Part shown: positions 33,121 through 44,929 of the stretch, in pieces
Layout: every line of letters begins with the position of its first letter
Position numbering within the stretch: position 1 is the first letter of the stretch
DNA from: Oegoconia quadripuncta
Lineage: Eukaryota > Arthropoda > Insecta > Lepidoptera > Autostichidae
Length of the DNA: 64,000 bases
Direction: 5' to 3'
Assembly (NCBI GenBank): GCA_949316235.1
Contig: OX438751.1
Span: forward strand, 17,360,801 to 17,424,800
Made by a program: the position numbers and the translations under genes
Notes under the pieces: model-generated
Seen by the model: only the letters and a program-made list of their open reading frames with translations
What the model was told of the DNA's origin: nothing
Databases searched by the model: none

Positions 33121-33829
33121 ACATAGACATTGAGCCTGTCCCAATTGATTGGAATGGTACTTTGGAAACACTCAAATTGTCTCACTTGATGTATTTACCT
33201 TTTCTATTTTACTATTGGATCTTCTGTGAATGGAACAAATTGGGATCTGACAGTCATGTTTATCGTATCTGAACTGCAAAGTAGACTGTAAGCTTCTTAC
33301 GTTGCAGACAAATACTAACTAGTATATGATAAAGGGAGTTCCCACAGGCGCTCTGTACGGCAGATCGCGATCGGGGCACGACCGGGCATAGGGCCCGCAC
33401 GTGGAACCGAGACATCTATCGCCCTTAATCACTGATAATCTGCCCCAGAGAACAATACCACCATAATATACACGACAAATGAGCGTAATTAATGCCAATA
33501 ATTTTCTATACGCCAATGATCAAAGCTTTGTCTTACAGATAGTTAAGGATACTGAAATATTTATCTCAATCTATCTCACCAGTATAACGTTATCCTACAT
33601 GCTATAAATACATTTTGAATATGAGATAAGTGTGTTTTTGCCTCATGGTATTCCGCATTCAAAGTTTAAAAGTTAAACCATTCGAAATGAATCAGTTATC
33701 TATTTAACTAGATTATGGCACTGAAATTAAACGACTATTTTATTTCTTTAAAATATTATTTCCAGTTAGAGAGTTTAATACCTAATAATAAGTGAGCCAA
33801 TAAAATTACATCCCATCTACAAAAATTTT

Positions 33830-33990
33830 AAAGATATAAAATTAAATTAAAAAAAAAACAAAATTAAATAAAATAAAAAATTAAATTTAAATTTAATTTA
33901 ATTAAATTAATTAAATTTATAAAACACCTAAAAACCTTACTCATAGAAAAACTTGATAAAATTTAACGTAATTTAATATAATCTAATAAA
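33830..33990. repeat. A/T low-complexity tract
   Basis: Almost only A and T with many AATTAAAT words; a similar shorter (AAAAT)n run lies at 36118-36152. Confidence 0.8.
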
Positions 33991-34014
33991 TTAATTTACT
34001 AATAATAAACATAG

Positions 34015-34100
34015 ATAGACGACCGATTGGTTCAGTGGATAGTGAGTCTGTCAGCGAAACTAATGGTTGCGGGATCGAATCCCACGAGGGGTAAATGCGA
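34015..34100 (+). mobile_element. SINE-A head fragment
   Basis: GACCGATTGGTTCAGTGGAT is the A box region and TGCGGGATCGAATCCCACGA the B box region. The body is replaced by unrelated A-rich sequence. Near 34190-34230 CCAGTTAATCATAAAAAAAA resembles the LINE tail at 52150. Confidence 0.65.
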
Positions 34101-34599
34101 AAAAGAAAAGCGCTCACGCAAATAAGAAGGGGAAGAAGGATTATGCAAGATATTATAGAGAAGAGAGACGACATGAGCATTCCTACGAAGACGAATCGGG
34201 AGCCACTTGTATCCAGTTAATCATAAAAAAAAAACCCCAGACTTAAAACAGACAGTGCGTGTTATATGTTATACAACGCTGTGTGTGCGTGCGTATGTAT
34301 CAGGCGATATAGCGTAAATTTCCAAATACTCAAAATTTCCCATTTATAATATTAGCAAGATAAATAATTTACCTGTCAAAATATATAAACCGAACTTATA
34401 ATTTCAGAACTCATTATCGTCGCCACAATAAATAAAAAGTAAAAAAAGTTTCTAAACAAAATGACTTAAAAGCAGAACATAAATTTAACATTCGTCATTA
34501 TGGTAGGTATATTCTTGGTTCTGAATAACCTTTAGTTCAGTAACTCATCATTATAATATATATAGGCGTACGTAAACAGGTTAGCTCTGGAGATGTACC

Positions 34600-34985
34600 C
34601 GCATGAATTTTTTACCGTACTAAGGAAAAAAATAGGGCATATTCGGGAAGTGAAATAGAAGTTATTGGCATAGGTAGTTCAATTTTTTTTAAATCATTTT
34701 CGAGAACCGAGCTGGCCGGAGATTGATATGTGACTGGCAGGATTCGTAGGGTTCCTATCATGCGATAGGAACCCTACGAAATACTCATATTTTCTCCAAG
34801 ATTTTTTAATTTATTTAATTTAATTATGTAATTATGTGAAGTTGGCTACAAACCCGAACGTCAAATGAAACAACGCTTTATTATGGTTTTGAAAAAATAA
34901 AAAATAAACTACCTAGGCCAAGACCTTCTATTTCACCTACCTAATATGCCCCATTGTTTTCCTTACGGTAAAAAAACTCATCCAG
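34600..34985. mobile_element. MITE/foldback element with a perfect central hairpin
   Basis: Arms of about 75 bp (left TTTTTTACCGTACTAAGGAA, GGGCATATTCGGGAAGTGAA; right, in reverse, TTTTTTACCGTAAGGAAAAC, GGGCATATTAGGTAGGTGAA) enclose 230 bp. The middle holds TTCGTAGGGTTCCTATC and its exact inverse around an ATGC loop (34743-34780). One arm recurs alone at 39045-39115. Confidence 0.7.
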
Positions 34986-35084
34986 TATAAATATAGATCT
35001 TTGCAAAAATATAACTTTTAAAAACTTGAGGCGTTGCGTTATACAGGTTGCTATACTTCAGTGACAGCCTGTAAACAGTAGTCC

Positions 35085-35300
35085 AAATTGATGACAACCG
35101 ATTGGTATCCACTACACCAATCGGTTGTCATCAATTTTGACCCTGCTTTGGTTATCAACGGTCGCGGGTTTGTGTGATGAATACAATCCTGAGCCATTTG
35201 TTATATAAATATTAATGTATGTTTATACATTATCGAATAACCAAAATGCCTTTGCCTGTTTGGGACTAGATAATTTGTGTCTAAAATATTTATCTATCCA
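35085..35300 (+). mobile_element. SINE-A with a duplicated inverted head forming a hairpin
   Basis: The plus-strand body (GTCGCGGGTTTGTGTGATGA to GGGACTAGATAATTTGTG) lacks a normal head. In its place, 35085-35106 and 35116-35137 are perfect 22-bp inverted arms that include ACAACCGATTGGT, the SINE-A head, in both orientations with a 9-nt loop. Confidence 0.65.
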
Positions 35301-35381
35301 CAGAACACTTTTGGTTTTAGGTATTGTTAGCAGTTTCCTCTGCCTTATCTCGAAACATTCGAAAAATAAATAATAAATAAA

Positions 35382-35480
35382 TAAATATCTTTTGCACATA
35401 CACACAGCGCCATCTAGGTCCACAGTAAGCATCTAGGCTTGTGTTATGGATACCAGATGATTGACAAACTACACAAATAC
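35382..35480 (-). mobile_element. SINE-C 3' part
   Basis: Plus strand CACACAGCGCCATCTAGGTC, CAGTAAGCATCTAGGCTTGT and TGGATACCAGATGATTGAC are antisense to the SINE-C 3' half. The copy breaks off inside an inverted repeat at 35465-35514. Confidence 0.7.
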
Positions 35481-35534
35481 ATTTTTTTTTTAATAAATTT
35501 ATTTGTGTAGTTTGCATTGATACATAAATTGAGT

Positions 35535-35614
35535 ACAACGGCTTGAGCTTTGCTTAGTTTGGGGCTAGATGATTGGTGTAGGTAAATGTCCGAAATATTT
35601 ATTTATTTATATAG
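35535..35614 (+). mobile_element. SINE-A 3' end
   Basis: CTTTGCTTAGTTTGGGGCTA, GATGATTGGTGTAGGTAAAT and AAATATTTATTTATTTAT give the 3' end of the family. Confidence 0.65.
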
Positions 35615-35627
35615 ACAAACTAGTTTT

Positions 35628-35848
35628 CCGCCTGCGGCTTCGTCTGGGTGGGATAACTTTATCGCGGATATGTTTAATTTGTTTATCCCGCGGGAACTAC
35701 TCACTTTATCGGGATTAAAAATATCCTATGTCTTAATCTAGGGTATATTCTACCTATGTACCAAATTTAATCCAAATCCGTTCATCCGTTTCGCCATGAT
35801 TGAGCAACAAACAAACATCCAAACTTTCGCATTTATAATATTAGACCT
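35628..35848 (-). repeat. Repeat E, full-length
   Basis: ACTAGTTTTCCGCCTGCGGC, CCGCGGGAACTACTCACTTT (preceded by ATC), CGTTTCGCCATGATTGAGCA and GCATTTATAATATTAGACC. Confidence 0.78.
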
Positions 35849-36439
35849 ACTTATGGGAATAATAATAATAGGTACAATTTTTATTTCATAAAAATTACAA
35901 AAAATACGAAATCGGTGGTCGATATCTCCGGTTACAAGAGGGCCGGCAGCTACCTTAGCATTGTGATATAGAAAGGTAACGCTGCCAGCCTCCAATGACG
36001 CGTACGGTGCCCCATGATACTACTTAGATGATTTTTATTATTAATAGCAGTTTGTAAATTTAGTATTTATTATGTAAACAAATAGACATATTAAATTCCG
36101 TTCCGTTGGTGTTCCGAATAAAATAAAATAAAATAAAAAAATAAAATAAAATCGATAATAATAATAATTTGCATGTAAAAATGAAGCCTGGGCTTCTCTC
36201 TATTGCTATACCCAAGACCACAAAAACCCATGTCAAAGCACTAAATTGATTGAGATGAGATTGCAACACAAATTTCTTAAATTGTTTAAATATCGAACAC
36301 CTACTGAATTTAAATACCTAATTTTCTTAATGCAAACTCCATTAAGCACATGAATAGGCATGAATATATTTGTGTTAACAATGCCTTTTCATATTTTTCT
36401 CTGACAGGACAAAAGCTTGGGACCTTTCTTCGCACTTGT

Positions 36440-37165
36440 GTTTGAAAACTAATCAGTGCCAGCCATTATAGGTTCAGGCCCCATCTTTACGTTTGCCCAT
36501 ATATATCTCGAAGGTTCCTCGGGCGAGGAGAGCGGTCGTCTCCGAGGAATTAGCTCAGACATCGCCACAATAGTCCATAATTATGAAATGTGTTGTGATT
36601 CCAAAGGGATATGCAATTTTTCTCTCACGCCGAACAATGCGAGACTGTAATGAAAGGAGTCAATCAGGCGGTGTCTGCGAAATATGCTCGTGCTAATTTA
36701 TGTATCGCCCGGCGCTGCGCGGGCGCAAGTCATTCTCCTCTTCATTTAATGTCTCTCGTGCAGACAAAGGGCGATGAAGCCGCGTCTGCGCTTTGCTGAA
36801 ATTGTTGCATATACTATACTATAATAATTTTGACGAATTTCAATGGTTTTTTTGTGAATATACGAATCGGAAAACTCGGCGACGTGTCGGCATCGGAACG
36901 ACGCGACACAGAACGCGTGATACGTGAGAGGTATACTTATATGCTAGTCTCTTATGAATTTATAGCGAATGCCGTATTATTTACTAGCATTATACGCACA
37001 ATTTGCGAAGCTGTCGCAAGGGCTGGCTATAATTTCCCGATGGCAGCAGATCCATCAATACACGCCTCAGGCCGCGGCCGCTTTCAATTTGTAGGCCGCT
37101 ACATCGACGGCAATTACCGTCCGGACGGAAGGCCGATCATCATCGATATATGCGCTTAATAATGC
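36440..37165. promoter_or_regulatory. Long GC-rich unique block, candidate regulatory region
   Basis: About 700 bp of higher-GC sequence with no similarity to the repeats in the window. Open frames of 62-109 codons occur on the plus strand, but none resembles a family I know and their amino-acid pattern does not look like a folded domain. It lies 8 kb downstream of the T-box gene. I favour conserved non-coding DNA over a gene, without proof. Confidence 0.33.
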
Positions 37166-37371
37166 CTAATGACACTTAATAAAGACAGAAAATAAAAGTG
37201 TGACGATTATTTATTAACTGTCTCGTAAATAGTAACGGTTCAAAGTAGAACCGAAATAGATAGTGAAGCTATGGACAAGGTGATCAAATTTAATTCGATT
37301 TCGAAATTCAAACATCAAACCATATTGTTGTTTGTTACCTATCGCTTTAAATGTTGATGAGTTGATGAGTT

Positions 37372-38199
37372 GATGATGAGTGTCGGGACAAGCTTGTGTC
37401 TGAAATCGAGACTTCACTAGACCAAGTCTCTAATTGGGGCATTCTCAACCTAGTTAAGTTTAACCCTAAAAAGACACAAGTTTGCGCATTCACCGCAAAG
37501 AAGATTCCATTTCCCCTGTCTCTTCAATTTCAGAGCACTCCCCTTGACGTTGAGCTGACTATTGGGATTCTCGGAGTGAACATCTCCAGTAGCGTTCAAT
37601 TCCGCGGTCATCTGGAGGATAAGGCCAAGTTGGCCTCCAAAAAGTTAGGTGTCCTCAGTAGAGCGGCTCGTTACTTCACGCCGGCTCACCGCCTCCAACT
37701 TTATAAGGCGCAAGTTCGGCCGCACGTGGAGTATTGTTCTCACCTATGGGCTGGGGCACCTCAGTACCAGCTTCTTCCTTTTGACCGCGTTCAACGCCGC
37801 GCAGTCCGAATTGTCGGCCAAGAGAGTCTCACCGACCGACTGGATCCCCTGGCGTTGCGAAGAGACGTCGCGTCCCTCTGCATTCTCTATCGCATATTTC
37901 ATGGGGAGTGTTCTGAAGAACTGTTCGAGCTAATACCCGCTGCTCAATTTAACCGATACACTTCTCGGAGAAAATTAAATTTCCATCCACATCACCTGGA
38001 TGAGTGGAAGTCTACCACTGTACGTTTCTCAAGAAACTTCTTACCACGTACGACCACCCTGTGGAACGGACTTCCGGCAGCGGTATTCCCGAACGAGTAC
38101 GACATTGGAACCTTCAAGAAACGAGCCTACACCTTCCTTAAAGGCCGGCAACGCATCTGTGACCCTTTTGGTGTTGCGGGTGTCCATGGGCGGCGGTGA
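37372..38199 (+). pseudogene. C-terminal reverse transcriptase fragment, jockey-type LINE
   Basis: The frame is open from the TGA at 37366 to TGA at 38197-38199, about 275 codons. It contains [92 protein letters not shown] and the end [23 protein letters not shown]. These are the region after the polymerase active site in jockey-group LINE proteins of moths and butterflies. The YADD catalytic segment and the endonuclease are missing, so the fragment is non-functional. Any annotated start codon here would be artificial because the fragment is cut at its 5' end. Confidence 0.85.
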
Positions 38200-38268
38200 T
38201 TACTTTCCATCAGGTGACCCGCATGCTCGTTTGCCGCTCTCTCATATAAAAAAAAAAAAAAAAAAATA
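37372..38268 (+). mobile_element. 5'-truncated jockey-type non-LTR retrotransposon with poly(A) tail
   Basis: The copy holds the C-terminal part of the reverse transcriptase ORF, a short 3' segment (GGCGGTGATTACTTTCCATC, then AGGTGACCCGCATGCTCG) and an A-tract at 38249-38267. The 5' end is lost near a run of GATGAGTT repeats. An uninterrupted frame and a clean tail suggest a fairly recent copy. Confidence 0.88.
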
Positions 38269-39044
38269 GTTGTGGGACTTTGTGGTTAGCAATTTGCTAT
38301 ACTTACTTACCTACCAATATCCCTTATCCGGCATGTAGAATTTGAATGTGTTTTACATTGAAAGATTGACCGTCATTATTTCAAAAAATTTAAAAATAAC
38401 TAAAAACCGTTAAAAAATTGCCTTTTACATTAAAAGCAATAAACTAGAATTTTTATTGCCACTATTATATTTATGAATATAAGATAATAGTAAACAGTAA
38501 TGTTTATAGTAACACTACCAGTGAAATGCGTTCATTAGTTAATTAAATTTTAATAAACTCCTGAGACTAAACCGTTCAATTCTTCTGAAATTTAATTTGA
38601 ACGACCGCCGAAAATAAATTCTATTTATGGTCAAAACTTTGATTTTTTTTTTAAAATACCGAAACTAGTAAATGCACCTTTAAATAACTACCAAAATTTG
38701 CTTCCTTTCCGCCACATCGTTTAATTGATCAAGAAAAGAGTGAGTCCAAGGAGGGGCACATGTCTGTCACGCTTTCGCCTGCGAAAGTATGAGTTCGTAA
38801 TCAAATTTATACTAAGCTTTTGTGAATTCTAGTCCATAAATAATATTTTATTATTTAATAGGAACGACATTACGAATATCGTACCTATATCACTGCTACA
38901 TTTTTAAATTGATTATTTATGTTTATTAATCGATCGAATAAACGTCGTTAAAATCTAATCGAAAAGTTTTCATCATTTCTCATCTTTGTTAGATTTTTCA
39001 AAATCTTTTCATTTATTTATTTTTCCACAATCCTTACATTGCAT

Positions 39045-39115
39045 GAGCTTTTTACCGTAAGGAAAAAAATACGGCATATTAGATAAGTGAAATAGGAAGT
39101 ATTAGCATAAGTTGT
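39045..39115 (+). mobile_element. Solo arm of the 34600-34985 element family
   Basis: GAGCTTTTTACCGTAAGGAA, GGCATATTAGATAAGTGAAA and ATTAGCATAAGTTG match the left arm. Confidence 0.65.
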
Positions 39116-40739
39116 TTTTTTTAAAAACAAAATTAAAAGGTAATTGTTAGTTTTCATGGCTTTCCGTTATATTGATTGTGTTTGTTATTTATAAAATTAA
39201 AATAAACCTCATGAGTAATCCTTCCGACCTGCATCATAAAATATGGCATGTTATTTTTTGTCGCATTTGACCGGTTCGAGTCCCGACTAAGACAAGCAAT
39301 TTTTCATAAATCCATAAATGCAGAATTTATTGTTTTTATAAATAAAGAAAAGTCTCCATTACACAGAATGTGCTATTTGTGTTCATTCATTATATCCATA
39401 GACAATATATTCCCGTAGCTATTGCTTTTCACAGATTACAAATACACCCAGTAGAAGAGTATCTATAAACGTTTTTAACACCGCAGGTATTTTCAAAAAT
39501 TTGACAAGCGCGCCGAGATACTTGACCCGCGGAGTTAAAAAAAGGAAAGAGAGGACAGAGAGGTTAAGGTAGTTGCCATCCATGTGGCATTCGATCTTAC
39601 CACTCTTTATACGCGCATTTTATAATTCGAACAATTAACGCCATAACATTTTGCTAAAGCAATATCTTTCAAAATAAAATTCATAGAATAGAAGCTAGTA
39701 TATTTACGTGCTGTAATGTAGGAGACTCTCTAAATGTCAAATAATTATTAGGTACCTATTTTATTGCGGATAATCGTGTTAAAAGTTAAACATAGCTTTA
39801 GTTTATTGTTCAGCAAAACTATACATTCTAGGCGCCAAAGCCATATTCTTATCAAATTCTTAGACGCAGAAGAGGTTGAGATTTAGAGAGATGAAACCAT
39901 TCCTAAACATAAGAGCGCAATAAGAGTGCCTATGAAACAATAAACTTTAACACTTACATCGACTCGAAAAGAAGAAGATGAGGGTGCGAATAAGGTGACA
40001 AGCAAGGATTTTTTTTCATAATTGATTGAATAAGCGTTTGACCACATTCTCACCTATTGGGAACTGGCGATGTGGTCGAAGATGAAACACGCGATCCAAG
40101 TAGATGCTCATTCCCCTCTTGAATATCCTAAGATCCATTAAATGTTGATGCTTTTATTTTACACTAGTCTCCTCATATGTACTGCCTGACCGCAGCCACA
40201 TTTTTATTAGGAATCACCGTTGAGGACCGACCGACCTCGAATCTCGTTATGGAAAAAAACACGTACACAATCAAATTCAGCGTACCAACTAAAGTTATAA
40301 GCATTTTTATGGCGAGAAGTAAATGTGAGAAAAGTGTACTTGTGTATTTATGAAAGTAACAATCGCCTTCCATTTTCGCTACAGAGAACGAACTTCATTT
40401 GAAATAAAAAAACAACTGCCAAGCGATTTCCCCCAATAATTATTTTATTCAATAATTTAACGATTTTTTAAATCTAACATTTGAAATTCCAACATTTTAT
40501 AAGAACCCAGTATCGATAAACTCTATGCCCTGTGTAGCAATCAAAGATTTCCTATATACTTAGTATCAATAGTAATGAACTAATCTGACAATAAATATAA
40601 AGCCCGCACTTCATAATTCCTTCGAGTTACACACTGAAAGAAACGTTAAGAAGATTATAACAAAAAAATATTATTGGCTACACCACAGAAAAGTGACATT
40701 GGAACTCTTCGGGATTCGTAATAATTTTATTTGCTGTCT

Positions 40740-40860
40740 GCAAAGTTACATACATACATAATGCTCACGCCTGTTTCCCGTTGGGGAGGCAGAGATCAAT
40801 CAAAACAAATCATCATCAAATGCTTCATACACGCTCATCGGTTAGTGGTTGACTGCAAAG
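40740..40860. repeat. Dispersed repeat fragment
   Basis: ACATACATACATAATGCTCA, CGCCTGTTTCCCGTTGGGGA and GGCAGAGATCAATC are typical of a moth/butterfly dispersed repeat. No other copy lies in the window. Confidence 0.35.
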
Positions 40861-41104
40861 TTCATTTTTGTTAATTGTAAGTTCCGGCTTATTGTATGCA
40901 AAGTTTGATTAACAATTAACGAAGTCACTCTTAACAAAATTTGTTCGGTAAAATAGTTTTTCAGTGTAATATACCTAACAATTCATCTTCACAGGTAAAA
41001 AAGACATGTATTAGATAATTATACACTTTAGACATTATATATTTTACCATTGAACTGCGGATAAGGTGGTCACGAATTAAATTGAGATTAAATAGCCAGT
41101 TGCT

Positions 41105-41525
41105 AAGGATACTAATACCAGTATGTGATTAGTGTCGACGACATCTTTCGTGTAGTAGTTACTCTTAGAAGCCCTTACTGCTATACTAAAAGGTCACGGG
41201 TTCGAATCCCGCTAGTGGCATATGTTTTTATGAATACGGACATGTGTACAAAAGTTATGGATCTTTTATATGTGTATTTATTTCCAAAAAAATATATATA
41301 TTCAATGAATGAATCAATCAATCATAGTACACTTTATTGCACAAAAATTTAATAATACAATTGATAAATATAACTTCAAAAATTGTAAAACCAGGTGGTC
41401 TTATCGTTTTAAGCGATTTTTACCAGACAACCTTTTCGACATCAAGACAACAAGACAAGACAAGCATCGTATCCATAATACAAATTGCTTAGTGTGGAAC
41501 TAGATGGCGCAGTGTGTATATACAA
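41105..41525 (+). mobile_element. SINE-C split by a LINE 3'-end insertion
   Basis: SINE-C runs 41105-41288 (B box GGGTTCGAATCCCGCTAG) and resumes about 41465 (CATCGTATCCATAATACAAA to TAGATGGCGCAGTGTGTATA). The inserted piece (41288-41460, minus) starts with AATGAATGAATCAATCAATC and TAGTACACTTTATTGCAC, the reverse of the (GATT)n LINE end at 12541-12625. Confidence 0.7.
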
Positions 41526-42074
41526 AAAGAATTTTTATCTCGTATAGAAGGAGTCGACGAGCTTGAGTCTTTTATCGGTTCTGTTATAATTTATAACTAA
41601 TTTCATAGCATCGTATCGTATTTTCAAGTAGGTAAATTAATCGTGTTTGATTGGTTAGCTACCTGTTATATGACTGTGAAGATGTTGATTTTATTTTGGT
41701 TCTAATGTCTTCTTTTTGATTGATTAGGGTAGAAATGTTAAGTTATTTTTTTTTTTAATAATCAAAAGGGAAAGGGAAGCGAGACTATGCTCCAAAATTT
41801 TTTAGTTACTTTAGGCATTCGCCACCTCTTTCATTTCGCTTGTTTTCAGTTGATGGTAATCATTATGCCAAGTCCTTGGCCTACAGAAGTGGTTCGAAAA
41901 CATTGGCTGTCAGTTGGCACTATATCTGACACAAATCCTCCAATTCCTTCTGGGCCCATATGATTGATTATGGTTATGACCCATACCCTCCCCTAGTGAC
42001 AATAAGCCGAGCCCCAACAGTGGGCTTTTTATAGGTACTTAACAAGTTAGCGTTCAACCTAAATCACTTGATGT

Positions 42075-42200
42075 TATACGAAGATGAGACCGAAAGTGGA
42101 AGTGCGTTCACCTAAAACCTCAAACTTGCTTGGAGGTATAACTATCTTATCTCAAACACAATACCACAACAACATCACTGGTTGGTTGCAGACTTGATAA
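42075..42200 (-). mobile_element. SINE-B fragment, decayed
   Basis: Plus-strand GAAGATGAGACCGAAAGTGG, AAGTGCGTTCACC and TATCTTATCTCAAACAC are antisense to the SINE-B 3' half. Confidence 0.5.
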
Positions 42201-42634
42201 CCGTTAGTTTTAAAAGCCCTTGGATATTATATTCTGGTTTAGGACTAGAATCAGTGATTCGATCAATTCAAAATTTCCTAATTACGACAAATCGTGTATT
42301 CATCCCTGTTCCTCTTAGATATTATAGGTAGATCACAAATGAAACAACTAGTTATTTGATTGGTTTTCGTTTATTAACACTTGGGGCAGAACCCCGATAT
42401 GTGTCGCGCTACTTTCGCGTGCTGCTCACAATCCATCCATACTGGGTATAATTTAATGAACAAATTACGTTGGGTATCATTATATTAGAGTAACTATTCC
42501 CTTTTTGTTAACAAAACACAATGCAGGGCTGACGAGTGTAAGCATAAATAAGGATGGTTCCATTTAAATGAGAAACTAAAATATTGCTGAAATATGATTT
42601 ATTACCGCCAAAAATTGGCAAAACAGTCGAGTAA

Positions 42635-42792
42635 GGTTCAGCCCTTTGATTACGTAACTTCAACGGTATCGTTATCGATTACGTTGACCAATGAGAAACC
42701 GTCAAATTGCCGAGCAAGCGATGAGTCAACCAATCACATGTCAGAACGTAACCGATGACGATAACGATGAAATTATGTAATAGAACCCCTGA
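42635..42792. mobile_element. Palindromic MITE, decayed
   Basis: Left arm GGTTCAGCC...TTACGTAACTTC, GGTATCGTTATCGATTACGT and the inverse of the right end (GGTTCTATTACATAATTTCA, CGTTATCGTCATCGGTTACG) align over about 45 bp. The centre has opposed CCAATGAG and CCAATCAC words. Confidence 0.6.
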
Positions 42793-44236
42793 TCGTCACT
42801 GAAGTGCATCACCAAATCTTAACAAAAGATATAGGGTCTCCCTTCAAAAATTTATTCGAATCGGTTCCTATAAACCGTATCTATATACGGGAGATATGAT
42901 GTCACAGGTTAAAAAATACTGTCAAATTAGGAATCTCCTCCTTTCTTTGAAGTCGTTTAAACATTCACAATATCAATTCATATATCTTAACAAAATATAA
43001 TATAGAATAAATCGGACTCTGTCGTGAAAATGCTAAGTTGCCCCTTGAGACGTATCTCTCCTGCATTGTGTTTTAATCCTCAATTAGGGCACTGCCTGTA
43101 TGGCCTCATGCTTACAATATAGTATAAATGAAGCCAGAAATGCTGTACATATTAATATAACATTGATATTGATAGGTCAAAAGTAAAGTACTATAGACAA
43201 AGTTTTGGTTTATTAAATGAGGCATTGCAATATGGGTTAAAAATCTAATTCATATTTTTTTTATAAATTATTGTGAACGTATTCTCGGAGCACACATTAT
43301 TATCTAGTAATAAATCTTTGGTAATTTTAAATATGAAATTTTCTAGATAAAAGATCCTATTGTGTATACAAATTATATTGAAAGAACCCTTGACGTTTGT
43401 CAAAATATTATTTCCAACAATTAGCAATTGCAGTAAAATTTCTGTAAAAACATTTGCAAATGAAAACTACTACTCTTTACAGTATTACCAAGAAGTAATC
43501 CGATATGAACAATAATGACTGATCATAACAATATGACCACCAATAAACTGGCAGTCACTTTACATATGAGTGGTAAGCCGTGGTAGTTTGAACAATGTAT
43601 TGTGTGACATTATTATGGTCACCATTTCTCTTGACCAACATTCTGTATAGCATCCCAGTAACCACATCCCTAATTTCCTTGTAAGTTCTAGTTCCCGATA
43701 AATCTAACAATATGAGCAGCTAACGCGATTATTTTTTTACTAATAGGTACAATACTTTCTCAAATCCGTTATCAGATAGAAACATCTATGTGACCCTTTA
43801 TTTACAGTGCTTATCCTACAAAAATAATTTAGTCAACCACTATACAATACATACATTGTCATATAGCTTATATAAATGGAATATAAATAATCTTATTTTT
43901 TATAATATACACACAAATTGACATAACACTAGGATAGTTTAACATTATCACGAGAGTTGATTTGGAATTTATAGGAATATGACAAATTGTTCAGGAATGC
44001 CGTGCGTGTTGTGTCAATATTGGAATATTGTCCCATTTGTTGTTGAAACACAACAGTACCTATAGAATATTTGTGCATAATTGCCATTAAAAGGGCACCG
44101 ACCAAATGGGCTGGCAGCGTCGCAATTTCTGTCATTCCAGTGAAATGTCTAATGTGAAAATAAAAAAATAGGACGAGGAAAACTTGTACTATAATGAGTA
44201 CTAGTAGCATGACATGAGTAGTAGATGTTTATGTAG
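42793..44236. other. AT-rich gene-less interval
   Basis: No repeat family or gene recognised. Short frames here look random. Confidence 0.55.
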
Positions 44237-44340
44237 CGCGAGATAATATTTGTCCTGCTCATTGGATTGGACGTAATATACAACTATCCCACTCTCACTC
44301 CTTCGCCGCGCGTCGACAAACGATGTCATGCTACGGGGGT
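44237..44340. repeat. Repeat N
   Basis: GCGAGATAATATTTGTCCTG, CTCATTGGATTGGACGTAAT, ATACAACTATCCCACTCTCA and CGATGTCATGCTACG. Confidence 0.65.
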
Positions 44341-44929
44341 TACTCAGTTGTTGTCACTTCTTGTAAATGTTAAACAACTACAATAGGTATTTTTATAACG
44401 TGGCGTTTTGATACTGCCACGACTACAATACAGAAATTAGTAAAAGCAATTAAAAATTATGTACCTATAAATTTTCAAAACTACAGTTAGATGGTACGAA
44501 TTTTTAAACAGTCATGTGGAATTTTCGAAGAAGGCGGAAATATGAGAGACATTAATTATTGCCAGCCCGTAGGACCGATACCGTCTTAAGGACATGGTGG
44601 AATGATTCACAAAGAGTTTACTAAACTTCTTAATTCTTGTGCAAATCACAAATTAAATATATTTTCATAGCATAAAATGGTTGATATTTATTTTCTATTG
44701 CTGGCGGCTGATATTATTGATATAATAATACGTAATGAAATAAAATATTTTCACCATGTGCATGTAACCAGTTTCACAGAGCACCCGGGGATATATTCTT
44801 TGGTTAATGTGATTGATTGTTAATACTATCACTACACCACCAAAGTATTCATTACAAGTTACTTTTATGAAGAAAATTGTTTCTGAAAGGTGCAGGTAAC
44901 CATAGTTTTTACAAAATAATCAAGCATTA

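Larger units (their letters stand above)
38269..41104. other. AT-rich gene-less interval
   Basis: Apart from the solo MITE arm (39045-39115), a lone B-box-like GGTTCGAGTCCC at 39281 and the repeat fragment at 40740, I see nothing. No frame is convincing. Confidence 0.55.

Noticed and set aside
36830..37159. 109-codon plus frame as a host gene
   Set aside because: No recognisable domain, no splice partners and an odd composition; kept only as part of a unique GC-rich block.
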